A stretch of DNA of 64,000 nucleotides from Isoetes taiwanensis. Taxonomy: Eukaryota > Streptophyta > Lycopodiopsida > Isoetales > Isoetaceae. Where the stretch lies: positions 7,070,413-7,134,412 of the forward strand of contig JAJEKV010000003.1 of assembly GCA_021234155.1 (NCBI GenBank), written 5' to 3'. Of this stretch, positions 10,268 through 20,882 are shown in pieces. The position numbers and the translations under genes are program-made. Below the pieces are notes generated by a model. It was not told where the DNA came from, did not search any database, and saw only the letters and a list, made by a program, of their open reading frames with translations. Position 1 is the stretch's first letter; the number at the start of each line of letters is the position of its first letter.

Positions 10268-10415
10268 CCCCGACGAAATAAGCGCCCGCAGCGTGATTTA
10301 ATTTGTATTACCTTTGAATTAAATCGCGCCAAAGCGTCTTTGATTATTTTCGTTGTCAAACTAAATCCGCCGGCCTTGATTTGGTTATGACTATTTCAAA
10401 TCGCGCTTGGCGTTT
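10268..10415 (+). promoter_or_regulatory. GGCGTG-like motif cluster before the FCP1-like unit, copy 1
   Basis: GCGCCCGCAGCGTGATTT (about 10271), GCGCCAAAGCGT (about 10325) and GCGCTTGGCGTTTG (about 10404) lie in AT-rich DNA, 80-220 bp before the FCP1-like coding stretch. Same motif style as at 4575 and 7965. The copy 2 counterpart is 49090-49235. Confidence 0.35.
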
Positions 10416-10440
10416 GTATTGTTTGTGTTATCATTATCTT

Positions 10441-11125
10441 GCGACCCGGATACATGTTTGATGTTTTGACTTCCATTGCGTTTCTAAGAAGGTTGTGGTG
10501 TTCGACCTAAGCGGAGTCCTTTGCAAGACTTTTCGAAAAATAAAGTGGCTAGAAAACGGTTTCATCGGACACCGGTAGAATCAAACACCAAGTGGATCTA
10601 TCGGCGGCCGCGCGGAAGGAGATGCTAGGCGAGGCATTGGGTTATTTCGAGTTGGTATTTGGTCATCCATGGAACTAAGGAACATCAAGGATACTTTGGA
10701 GGCTTTGGGGGAAATCGTAGAAATTGGTTGACCCTTTGGGATCGGAACAAATGTGTGAAGTTCACTAATCCCAAGGATCCAACGAGGCAAACCTATCTTC
10801 ATCAAACACTTGAGTATTAACATGATGGGCGAACTTGGTATCGAGAATAAGGATGATATAATCATAGTGGATGATGATGCTCTCAAATGCTTCTACAATC
10901 AAACCACGGCCCTGAATCCACCATCTTACGATCAAAAACTTTGGGGACGGATGATTTTCTGGTGAAGTTTGTGTCTATTATGCATAATTTGGCTATGGGG
11001 ATGGCGGTGGGTGAAGTGTTAGATTAGGTACCCAAGCTGGATAGAAGCGGTGACATGGAACCACACCTTGTTAAATCGTGAAAAAAACATGGATTGATCC
11101 CTTAATGTTTTATTGGAATATATGA
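10441..11125 (+). pseudogene. FCP1/NIF-type phosphatase-like domain, copy 1
   Basis: Composite reading fits the FCP1 homology (NLI-interacting factor, HAD-like) fold found in plant proteins. It starts KVVVFDLSGVLCKTF, then RVGIWSSMELRNIKDTLEAL, WLTLWDRNKCVKFTNP, KPIFIKHLSNMMGEL, DDIIIVDDDALKC and LNPPSYDP. It ends WIDPLMFYWNI before the TGA at 11123-11125. Family members have DxDx(T/V) at the first motif; here the second Asp is Ser (FDLSG) in both copies, which would remove the acid/base residue. The late DD pair is present. The frame shifts at least three times. The protein could be an inactive binding domain, or the Ser may be a sequence error. Confidence 0.6.
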
Positions 11126-11630
11126 TATTTTTTGTATGATATTTGTACATGTATCGATAATTTAGTCTGCGGAATTGCCACCATAAATAATGCAATTTGT
11201 TATTATCAAACCTAATATTATCATCTATTGAGCAAGCAATATTTGTCTCATCTATGTTAAGCAACTTGCTCTTCATTTCTGCATATTTCAATTAGCATAT
11301 GAAAAGTCCTGCGTGAATGTAACCTTATGTTATTTTTGAAGTCCAAAAAAAAAAGATTAAAAAACAAAACCCCACTGAAGACAATAAGCGAGGGTTAGCG
11401 TGGTGCGGAGTTGACATAATCCCAATTTAATTGGATGATAGTTTATATTAAGATGGAAAACAAAATTCCCTTCATTCTAGGTTTTGTTAGCGGAATATCA
11501 ACTCCAAGAGTGACGATCCTAGACTATTAGTACCACTAGGAAATGACCAATGCTCAATCTTGGTCCTCTAACATCATTGCTCTAATACCATTGTGACATC
11601 TCCTGCTGCGTATCACGATGCCCAGCGGTA
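11126..11630. other. Non-coding 3' flank of the FCP1-like unit, copy 1
   Basis: AT-rich, with an A run at about 11345. No gene seen. Presumably 3' UTR and spacer. Counterpart 49945-50441. Confidence 0.4.
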
Positions 11631-12458
11631 TATAAACGCAAGATTCCCTCACAATAAATATACGCGCCAACATGATTACCCGTCTGTCGAGATTAATGGA
11701 GACTCTTGATGATATTAGGCAAAGTTTTTTTAAATCAATCAGAGAATTTTTCCTACTCTTTTCATCAAATAAGCCCAGGATATTTTAATTGACTCTGAAA
11801 TTTGTGTACTCTTATACAAATATGCGCAAAATCTCTGAATTTTTTCTATAATCGCTAACTCAAGTGGAATTCTTAGTTTCAGCGGAACAAACCTTCTCTA
11901 CCCAGTTTGCCCAAGCGATTACTCTTGATGGTGGAAGAAGAGATGGAGTAGGGGAAGAATAAATGTGTCATTCATCCCATCTCCCTTGGTATCAACCTAG
12001 CTAGGGAAAGCATAAACATAAGCACAAATCATCACGTCATAAATTACATTTATAAACATAAGATTCCCTCACACGACCGACTAGCGTAACGCTGATGCCG
12101 TCTATCGGTGTGGGACTCTTGATCAGTATTGAATGAAGTTTTTAAATCAATCAGAAATTTTCCCTGCTCTTTCATCAAATAGGCCAGGATAATTTTAGTT
12201 CCCAATCGGAAATTTGTATTACTCTTATACAAATATGCATAAAATCACGGAATTTTTTCCTATAATCGCTAACTCATTGGAAATTCTTAGTTTCAAGCGG
12301 AACAAGCCTTCTCTACAGAAGTTTAGCAGTGCTCTTGATGGTGGGAAAGAATCGATGGGAAGAATAAATATCATTTATCCCATCTCCCTTGGTATCAACC
12401 TAGCTAGGAAGCGCTTATAAACATAAGCACAAATCATCACGTCGCATCAATTACATTT
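11631..12458. repeat. 420-bp tandem duplication present only in copy 1
   Basis: Unit 1 (11631-12050) and unit 2 (12051-12458) both begin TATAAAC(A/G)..AGATTCCCTCAC and end at ATTACATTT. Copy 2 has a single unit at 50442-50856. The doubling therefore arose after the large duplication, or was lost from copy 2. Units are non-coding and include a conserved ATCAATCAGA..TTTCATCAAATA segment. Confidence 0.8.
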
Positions 12459-12589
12459 AACCATCTCAAGGGTTGGATCACCATAACAATATCATATCTA
12501 GCGAGGATACAACAACAACAACATCAACAAGGGGAAGCTCTGCAGTGAGACTCATGGGGTAGGCCCGGCCGGTTAAAATTCTCGGGGAA
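12459..12589. other. Short spacer with AAC repeats, copy 1
   Basis: Contains a CAACAACAACAACATCAACAA run near 12510. No gene seen. Counterpart 50857-50989. Confidence 0.3.
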
Positions 12590-12872
12590 GTCAATCTTGA
12601 CAAAATTCATGGCAAATGGATTTCGTTGGCATAAGAAAATGGACATTGGAAAGTCCACTCCATCCATCCCATTGGAGCTGATAAGGATTAGGGATGTGGC
12701 CAGGTAACTTTCTTTGGATGCATAGTCGGAGGAGGACTTCTCTAGGGTTTCATCTCACAATCCCCTCAAAGGTCTATACCAACTTCTGGCGAGCTAGAGA
12801 GCCCTTGCTCATCGACGAACCCCATTGGTGACATCGCAGGAGTATCAAGCCCATACCTTACCCACACTGAGT
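12590..12872 (+). pseudogene. Unrecognised ORF region before repeat R1, copy 1
   Basis: Composite reading with the copy 2 frame (51033-51308, 91 codons: MDVGKSTPSIPLEHDKDWGC ... LYQLWRAREPFAHLDLN ...). Pro-, Gly- and His-containing, with no known motif. Its frame continues into the start of R, where the hAT-derived ALP.ID sequence begins, so R has been joined to it. Confidence 0.25.
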
Positions 12873-14494
12873 GGCATTGCCTTTAATTGATCACCGAAGT
12901 GTTGAGGGGCTGAGTATGCGATTACAAAATCCATGCTTTAGCTAATTGGTAGCATAAAGCATGGAAGATGTTGATGCTATGATAAGCTTCAAACCAAACA
13001 AAGTGCGTTTCAAAAAACATTCTAATGTTGCTTCAAAATTTCTTTAGTTCGATGTGCTAGCAATGCAATTTGTGAAGCTTATATTCAGCCATAGAACTAA
13101 CATCAAACAAAGTGATCCATTGATGGGAGCGAGAGAGTTTAAATGCAAGTCTTTTCATTGTTGTAAATTTGGTAAAGCAAGAGACTTTGACTTGGAAAGT
13201 ATAGAATTGTGGAGAAGAAGGCTGATAATCAGTGCCTTATCTATCTTTGGTGAACCAAGATGCTACTTGGTTAGTAGGCTTATTTATTAGTAATGTAACA
13301 GCCTAAATTTTGATATATAATTGGGCTATCTATGTACTACCCACAAAATGAAGCACGTGTATTCTCCACTGATTTTTTTTTTTTTTTGTTTGGAAGTCAA
13401 GTATCATTATTATATTCCAAAAGGATAAAAGCGTTTACATACATACAATTGAGTCAGGCTGCTACCACTTCACCATTATCCATGGATAGCGGAGTCCGGA
13501 CTCTGGGCCTAGTCACTCTTTTAGCCTCTCTAGGAAGCTTCTTCTCCATAGGATACTCTGGGAGAAGGACTAATTTCCCTAGACCCTAATGGCCCACAAT
13601 AGGGCCAGTTCTTGAGCAGAACACCCGGCCTCTTCTCCAGCGAGATGCACTATGGGAGCTAAGTTCTGTCTTTCCACATGCCCCAAGCCCTCATTGCTTC
13701 AAAATAGGCCCTCGGATATAGCAAAGAAACTAAACACGAGATTACCCGGTAGCAAAGAAGGTAGCCAATGCCTTGGTCATTTTGCCAAACTAGAGGATCT
13801 CTTTGCTCCCACTACTTAGAGATTGTTTTGTTGATCCATCGAGCTGCAATACTATAGGGGGTGCCTCATGCAATGAGGCGCACCGACCTTCTTCTCACCA
13901 ACTTGAACCAAAGGGAGTAGCACCGCTGAATCTATTGCAGCGACCATGCATCTAGCGTGGGGAGGCCCACGTCTTCTGCAAGACCAAAGAATGTAACCTT
14001 CACAGGGTCTCCCAGCCTACTAAGTCCATGACTTTTGGAGTTGTCCCATTCTTGCGGTTATCAGTTCTCAAGCCACCCCTTGCTGGGAAAGGGGAGCCAC
14101 AGACTACCTTGTTGTTAGACAAAACGCTGATTTTGAAACATTTGCAGCAATCTGAAGTGCTCATCTTACATCCAAAGTCTGGCTCTTGCAGGATACTAGC
14201 ACCAACATAAAGAAAGGGTTATAGAATAGTACTATAGATGCCAACAACGTCTTCTTCTCGGTATCATAATACTCTGGGGGAACCTTGATTGTTTCGGTTG
14301 TCTAACTTCAAGCTAATCTTAGAAGATCCCTTAGAAAGAGTTTCTAGCTAAGAATTTGTACTTGAAGAGTGGTTCCTTCTTCTTATGGCAACACATACTC
14401 TGGGGGTTGTTTATATCACATTTCACAGATTTGCATCCCTTCTCGGCCGGACCACTAGGAGTGACAGAGCAGAGATCAATGGCGGAAAGGAGCA
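12873..14494. repeat. Repeat R1 (1.6 kb)
   Basis: Homologous to 26617-28256, 51278-52946 and 63498-64000. The left border is GGCATTGCCTT(T/C)AATTGAT and the right border is ..GGAGCA. Content: the C-terminal end of a hAT transposase (12880-13270, plus strand), then the 3' part of an unknown minus-strand gene. Upstream and downstream sequences differ between R1/R3 and R2/R4. No TG..CA ends with target duplications or tRNA primer site were found, so it is treated as a gene-segment duplication, not an LTR. Confidence 0.75.
12880..13270 (+). pseudogene. Orphan hAT C-terminal fragment in R1
   Basis: Homologous to 26625-26990 but lacks the upstream EELITFYG part. An open frame at 13054-13290 (MLAMQFVKLIFSHRTNIKQS...) overlaps the dimerisation core in a neighbouring frame. 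Counterpart in copy 2: 51285-51690. Confidence 0.45.
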
Positions 14495-14839
14495 TCCACT
14501 TTACCTCTGAAAGAACTAGCAGGCACACCTCCCATGGCCAGGAAACACATGGCGGTCATAAACAAGAAGCGAGAAATGCAAGTGCACTCACCTTGCCAAG
14601 AACCTCCCGAGCCTCTAAAGTATTTATCATTAGAAGCTAAAAGAAAGGGAAGGGAGCACCCTAGTTTTGCGAAAGGGAAAGAAAGGAAGAAGACCCGGCT
14701 GCAAGAGATGCTTCAAGCTTGACCCGACCTTGAGAACCGCGAGGATCCTAAGCGCCTTCCGACTGTCAGGTCTTGATTCACCAAGGGAAGTGGGGTGACC
14801 ATAGCCTCCCCTAGGTTTTGCTCCAAAGGCGGCAGCCAT
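13470..14839 (-). CDS. Unknown spliced minus-strand gene, possibly organelle-targeted, copy 1
   Basis: Exon 1 (14592-14839) starts MAAAFGAKPRGGYGHPTS. It is rich in Ser, Arg and Phe with almost no acidic residues, as in plastid or mitochondrial targeting peptides. It ends GGCAAG|GTGAGT. The intron is 14507-14591 with a TTTCAG acceptor, and both splice sites are conserved in copy 2. Exon 2 contains CKSVKCDINNPQSMCCHKKK, a Cys/Lys-rich segment. Further composite frames include KKTLVGIYSTIL, RKVEVPHCMRHP, a hydrophobic stretch near ALVIS..LVFFAIS, ACGKTELSSHS and SLSMDNGEVVAA. Frames break often. No family recognised; the targeting call is an inference from composition. Confidence 0.4.
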
Positions 14840-15179
14840 CGCCCGGCCGGGTTATGCGGCCTCCTCCCACTCTGGTCTCACAATTTTGTAGCGTTATATC
14901 TTTTTTTTATAACAAACTTGTTTGTTTCATTATTAGTCCTAAAAGATGTATTTTGACAATATCAAAATGTTGATTATCTTCTAAGTGTGATTGAATCAGC
15001 AAATTTCGAGGATTTTTCAACAATATTAGAGTTGCGAGAAAGAAAATAAAAGAATCCGACTAATCATATATTAAGGAAGGCATTTTTGCTAGGGAAGTAA
15101 TTTTCAATTTGAACCTTGCCACTAAGTACTCCTGATTGACCGTTGGACCATCAATAGACATGCATTTAGCTCAATTTTA
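14840..15179. other. 5' flank of the minus-strand gene, copy 1
   Basis: AT-rich with a T run near 14900. Likely promoter side of the gene starting at 14839; no TATA box singled out. Counterpart 53296-53639. Confidence 0.3.
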
Positions 15180-15300
15180 ATTGTTCTTAAGGTGGGCTAT
15201 TAAAAGAGCAAGGGTAGATAAAGGATAAAGAGTGAGAGCTATCAAAGGGTAAAAGTGGGTTATTAGGGGGCAAACAAGTGGAGGGCTATTGTAGGGGAGT
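15180..15300. repeat. Minisatellite of GTGGGCTATTAAA-type units, copy 1
   Basis: Four to five imperfect units of about 18-25 bp (GGTGGGCTATTAAAAG, GTGAGAGCTATCAAAGGG, GTGGGTTATTAGGGGGC, GGAGGGCTATTGTAGG) lie in tandem. Copy 2 (53640-53765) has one clear extra GTGGGCTATTAAAG unit. Confidence 0.6.
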
Positions 15301-15724
15301 GGGTGAAAGAAGACACCCTCTCTAAAAGATAAATTACTATGGACAATGATGCAGGATTGGAAGGACACCTTCTTTTCACCTACAACATAAAAAAGATTTT
15401 GCAATATTGAACTTAAGTATATAGTGTAAGAAACATGAATTATTTAGTTTACACATGATTTTAGTTCTTGCCTTTCTTGATACTACCCATATACGCATTG
15501 TGGTGGAATCATAAGCAAAATAAGAAATGTAAACACTTGATTGAGAATCAAGGGGAGATGTAAGTAGATAGAAGCAAAATCTGCGGAAAAAATAGCGGTC
15601 TGGAATCAAAACGAGAACAAATGTTAAATAGATGCAAGTGGTTTTATTACGGGCAAACTTTTGCTTATAGTATAGCGACAAAATAGAAATTACATTGAGT
15701 GTGCATAGCTGTCGAGATAAAGGG

Positions 15725-15985
15725 AAAACCAAATGCTAAATTCAAATGCATTCCAGACATATGTAAAATGTAAAGAACAAAATATTTTATCAATACACCC
15801 TATCAATACATCATTGACATTGAATGTAAGAAAATCAATCTTAGAGATTCATATGCATTTCAGATCACATGTAAATGTAAATGCAGTCATATACAATGCG
15901 GCTATCAATACACCACCTTCAAAGGAATTCGGAAAAGCGCCCATGGCACATGTAAATGTAAAGAGCGAAGCAAATACATTTCCCT
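15725..15985. repeat. AT-rich ~110-bp tandem repeat, copy 1
   Basis: About two and a half units, each with CATATGTAAATGTAAA and ATCAATACACC(C/A) segments starting at AAATTCAAATGCATT. No coding value seen. Counterpart 54190-54450. Confidence 0.5.
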
Positions 15986-16289
15986 CTTCTGAGTAAAGAC
16001 AAAATCATGCCGTCAAATGCTAATGCGGAGTTATGTACATAATGGAAACTTACTACATCTAAGTACCTCAAACTAATTATGTAATGAAAATAGAAATAGA
16101 TGTACCTTGAGGAAAGGGATTCCTAGCGATTAATACATGAGGTCCTCGGACCATGAACAATCATGTACACATGTATTAAATGCGTTGAAACCACGGGCCT
16201 AAGACAAAATGAACAATATGTATGACCAATTGGAGATATTACCATAGTCAGTCGAGAGCAATCATTGCATTTCTTTGCAAGTATTGGTA

Positions 16290-17300
16290 ATATGTGAGGA
16301 TGAGCACTTTCCGTCTTGCTCTTGAGTATGGGGAATGGGGCTACGAACCTACTCGGGTTGATCTTTCCAAATGCTTAGTCATCTCCTTTATTCTATTCTC
16401 CGCAGTTGAAATTAACTTCCAAATCCACAACAGTTTTTTTCAATGGCGGCTTCTAATTCTTGCAAATCAACCTTTTTAACAATGAGTGGAAATCATTAGA
16501 GCATCTAAGTCGGTAATATAGCGGTTTCCTCCTCTAAGTGGGATGCAAAGCCATTTGCACATCAGTTGGCTTCATGCCTTTTTAAACTGCCATAATACTG
16601 AGCTAGCGACATATTTGCATCTTTGTGCGATGCTGTCGAAGAGCTCTTATCACTCGTAAGCTGAGTTCAATTTCTGTGCTTTCCTGCTCTTTTAAGTCGT
16701 ATTTCATCAGCATGGGAGGCCAGCAGGGAATCTAATGCTCTTCTTTCCCTCCACCTTTCATCATTTCCAAGCTGCTGCCCCGATTCACGAAGCGCCCATT
16801 TAGTAGCTTTAACATTGGAAGATTTTGTAGCTAATTACATTAAATTCCGGATTCTTTTTGAGGGCCTTTTGAATGAACTTGCGCTTGCTTTCACCTCATC
16901 CCAATCAATGCTTATTCCTCGTAAAGTGCATATGCTTTCGGGTAAAATACAATGGAATGTGATGATTTGCAATGTCCTTCCTATAAAAGCGTGCTCATAC
17001 AGGAAAAATCGCGCCATCAAATGAGCAATCACACTCTTGATAACCCCTCCACGATGGGGGCTTGAACCAAACATCACTATTTGCACTAGCCACAGAAACA
17101 TGCTATCAAAATTGTTGCTCTAAGTTAATGCGATGCTTACCTTGTCAAACTCGGTGACAAAACCTCCGTCACGAAGAGACCCACTCTTGAGTTTTTGGTG
17201 GCCCAGTTCTAGTGGGAGACAGCATGGAGCTTCTGAGGTTTGTTGCGAGGAATTTCCTTGGAGTCGATGTCTTTGTTCGATGCTTCGTGCTGATCTCTTC
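16290..17300 (-). pseudogene. Spliced gene for a basic coiled-coil-like protein, copy 1
   Basis: The first exon ends at 17141 with GACAAG|GTAAGC, a strong donor conserved in copy 2. The start ATG seen in copy 2 reads CAG here. Downstream composite frames give YEHAFYRKDIANHHIPLYFA, SIDWDEVKASASSFKRPSKR, NVKATKWALRESGQQLGNDE and a Lys/Glu/Leu-rich helical stretch. No family recognised. A 5' UTR rich in CTCC lies to the right (about 17380-17450). Confidence 0.35.
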
Positions 17301-17849
17301 CCTTGGTGCTTGACTCTGAAAATGTCACAAGCTTTTGGCTGTGGAGGTCGATCTTGGCTATGGAGGGATTCGATTATAGATGTCAAACTTTCGGCTGGAG
17401 GTTGTGGAGGAAGGTTGAGCAGTGAGGGAGGAGTTCAAAATTGGCTTCCCTATTAATGATTCATTCCAAGAATAATAATTTCACGGGGAGGGATTTCCCT
17501 TACATTTTGAATTTAGCAAGTAAAAATGCGGCACTTTTTTTTGCCCACCCATACCATTGCTTCACGGTAAAAGGAATGATAATAAAGGAAAAGAAAAGGG
17601 CAATGCTTTGAATGCTGTTTTTCCGCTAAGTAGCACCTTACTGCTTTTCTCAGCGCCATTTTGTGTTCCCAAAGTTCTATCCTGAAGTCCTCATCCTTTC
17701 ATCTTTAAATTAAAGAGAGAAATATAGTAGTTACTATGTTAGATGTATTATAGAGATATTCCATGATAGTTTTTTTTTTTGTATATTATTACTTGTATAG
17801 AATGTTTTGATTTTGCATGTTTTCACCAATCAGATTTGTAATCATGAAG

Positions 17850-20800
17850 AAAGAGACAAAGAAAAAGGAAAACCACAGGCCTTCTTGAATGTAATATCTT
17901 AGATATGTTCAAGAGATTAAGGAAAAAAGATGATGAAATCCTAAACGTGAAGATGCAAGTGAGGGTGAAGATAATGTAATGAAAAACTATGTTCTAGTAC
18001 AAATGGTTGAAGATATGGTTATGGATCGTTATGATAAGGAGGAAAAGGATGCACAATATTTTGCAAAACATGTGAAGCTTTTGCCATTCGAATTGCACCA
18101 TGGAGTTCTTTATCATTGCATGAGTGTTCTTAGTTCTCTTATGCGTATATATATGTATATACTAGTAATGGTACCGACCTTGGCAGAGCATAAGTCGGAA
18201 CTTTAATTCTTTCTTTTTTATTCTCCTTTTTTTTCTAACCCGTTCTCCTCTTTTACTTTCCCCTTTCCTTTTTTTCTTTCTCTTTTTTCTTATCAGCTTT
18301 TCCCTTTCTTTATAACGCTCTTCCCATTTTTCCACTACTCTTTTCCCTTTCCTTTTCCCCTTCCTCTCGCACCTTTTCCTTTCTCTTTCCCGTTTCTCAT
18401 GCATTTTTTTCGTTCTCTTTTCTTACCTTTTCATGTGCCTTTTCTTCCTTTCCCCCCACCTCTTCCTCACCGATCCGTGCCCTTTTCCCATCTTTCCATT
18501 TCTCTCTCTCTCTTTCTCGTACTCTTTTTGCTTTCCCTTCTCCTTTTGACCTTTTCATTTCAAGCATTCCCTTTTCTTATTTCCCCACCCTTTTGCCTTT
18601 ACAATGTTCCCTTTCCTTTCAGCACCTGCCACTTCCTTTACGTTTCCTTTCCAGTTTCCCTTCGGCTTTTCCTTATGCCTCTTTCCATTCCCTTTTGTCC
18701 AACCTTTTTTATGTACCCTTTTTCCTTGCCCCATCTTCTTCCCCCTTTCCCTTTCCACTTTCTCCTTTCTTGTTTCTTTTTTCTTTTTCCCTTTCCCATA
18801 CTCTTTTTCCCTTTCTTTCTTCTATTTCCTCCCACCCTTTCCCTCTTCCTTTTTCTCGTGCCCTTTCTCCTTCCTCTTTTCTTATTCCTTGCTCCCCATA
18901 ACACATCTATTCTAATTCCCCCCACCTTTTTCCTCATTTTTCCATCCTTTCCCTCTTCCTTTTTCTCGATGCTCTTTTTTGCTTTTCCTTTCTCTTTCTT
19001 CACCCTTTCTCTTTTCCCCTTTTTCCGCCCTTTCATTTTTCTCTTTTCTACGTTCCCTTTTGGTTCCTCTTTTTCCCTTTTCCCCTCTCTTTTCCTTTTT
19101 ACTTTCTTTTTTCCCATAGACTTTGCAACCTTTTTCTTATTTTCCCTTACCTTTTTCTCCTTTTCTCACCTTGCTTCTTACCTTCTCGGTGCTCTTTTTC
19201 CGTTCCCTTTCCCCACCATATTCTATTCCTTTTCTATTTTCTTTTATCTTTTCCTTTCCTTTTCTCCTTCTCTTTCCTTTTTCCTCTTACCTTTCCTTTA
19301 TTCCTTTTCCTTTTTCCTTTTCCTTTCCTTCCCTTCATAGGTTTTCTTACCGCCTCTCTTCCTTTTCCTTTTCCCTTTCCCTTTTCCCTCCCCTCTTCCT
19401 TTCCTTTCCCTTTTCCCTTTTCCTTTTCCCTTTCCCTTTCCTTCGTTTTCCTTTCCTTTTCCTTTTCCCTTTTCCCTTTTCCTTTTCCTTTTTCCCTTTC
19501 ATACGTTTTCCCTTTTCCTTCCCCTTTTCCTTTTCCCTTTTCCCTTTCCCTTTTCCCTTTCATCATTTTTTTCCTTTTCCCTTCCTTTTCCGTTTCCTTT
19601 TCTTTTCCTTTTCCTTTTCCCTCGCCGTTTTCCTTTTCGTCCCGCTGTTTTTCCCTTTTCCTTTTAGTTTTCCCTTTTTCCTTTTTGGTTTTCCTTTTCC
19701 CTTTCATCTTTCCTTTTCCCTTCCCTTTTCCTTTTCCCTTTTCCCTTTCATAGTTTCCTTTTCCCTTTCATCATTTTTTCCTTTTCCTTCCCCTTTTACG
19801 TTTCCTTTTCCCTTTCCTTTCATCGTTTTCCTTTTCCCTTCCTTCCTTCCCTTTTCCCTTTCCCTTTCCTTTTTCCCTTTTCCTTTTCCTTTTCCTTTTC
19901 CTTTTTCCCTGTGTGGAAGCCATAGTCAAGATGTGCGCACACGCATCATCTCACATTGGTCAATCAAAATCCTCGGCCAGTCCGTTAGGGTCGCGGTCCA
20001 TTCACCTAACATTATAATATAAGATGTTACGTTCTTCCGTTGATGATAATCGGTCCCGGGTTGGATTTGCAGCAAGTGGGCCTTTTGCGTGTGGAGGTAA
20101 ATTTACCCCAAGACATGAGTTTTATGATGTGACTCAGAATATGTTGCGGCGGAGAAAACAAATCAGAAACGCCGCTGATAATAGAAGCGATTACCGGGTT
20201 TAAATGTAGTAGACTTGATTGATTTGGTAAGACGCCTTTGTAATAACTAAACATTTGCTGTTAGGAATGACCATGCATGCAAGGCTTTATTGCTTTGTAT
20301 TGGGGGCCGGCTTGCTCTTATCTACTATAATTGAGGAAATGAAATGTAGCCCTTTTGGTGATGCAAGTTGATGGGTGGCGGATGTGGCAGCTCAACATCT
20401 TATTTGCGATGTCTATTTGGAGCATAATTGGCCAACAGAATAAATTTTTAACAATTTTGCAAAAAGGGTCGGGAAGCTAATCACTGACCATTGGCGACTA
20501 TGGTAAAACCATCTTAAAGAGGCGGTCTTGATATGACTAAGTTAATGGGATTTAGATTTGATTGAGCATCTGATGATAGGAAAGAAGAAGGTATGCATTG
20601 CTGATGAAGGCTTCAAACGTCAGCAGTAGTATCCCTTTGCATTGCTCAACCATTAAAAATTTGAGTGCGTTACAGAATCGCGACCAAAGGGGATCATATA
20701 TGAAATGGATGAAGATATTGAAAATATGGTCAATTCCTTCGCGACTAATTTCTCTCGCGGTAAGATTAGAAAAGTTGCGGGGTGTGAATGAATATTACGT

Positions 20801-20882
20801 ATGCGACTTGGAAGGGATTCAAGAAACACGTTGGTTGAGTAGACATAGTGCCGTTGCTAAGCTATGTGAGTTTACGCCGTCT
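17850..20882 (+). pseudogene. hAT (ZNF862-like) transposase, N-terminal and central part, copy 1, split by a Helitron
   Basis: The gene reads NHEERDKKK, MVEDMVMDRYDKEE and FAKHVKL up to about 18130. It is interrupted by the Helitron at 18162-20024 and resumes at about 20045 (ASGPFACGG, then a VQVDGW remnant of the catalytic DE block near 20365). Later come DMTKLMGF and the ETRWLSRHSAVAKLCE segment near 20830, typical of hAT proteins of the ZNF862/DUF4371 type. A second, unrelated insertion starts at about 20883. The gene's next segment resumes at 23194. Clearly non-functional here. Confidence 0.55.
18162..20024 (-). mobile_element. Polypurine Helitron, insertion 1 (copy 1 only)
   Basis: On the minus strand it begins TCTTATATTATAATG (20024, preceded by A) and ends in a GC hairpin region followed by GGTACCATTACTAG (18162), then T: canonical Helitron A|TC...CTAG|T insertion with no target duplication. 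Copy 2 has the empty site near 56665-56690. Behind the 5' end lies a 100-bp segment with CGGACTGGCCGAGG and GATTGACCAAT. The payload (about 18205-19910) is almost pure C/T on the plus strand. No Rep/helicase ORF, so non-autonomous. The long Phe- or Lys-rich ORFs over it are compositional artefacts. Confidence 0.85.

Noticed and set aside
18399-20022. Long Phe/Ser-rich ORFs (up to 313 and 299 codons) on the plus strand and Lys-rich ones on the minus strand; likewise 58611-60005 (464 codons)
   Set aside because: They lie entirely in the polypurine/polypyrimidine payload. Such sequence lacks stop codons on one strand by composition, and the encoded chains are monotonous.
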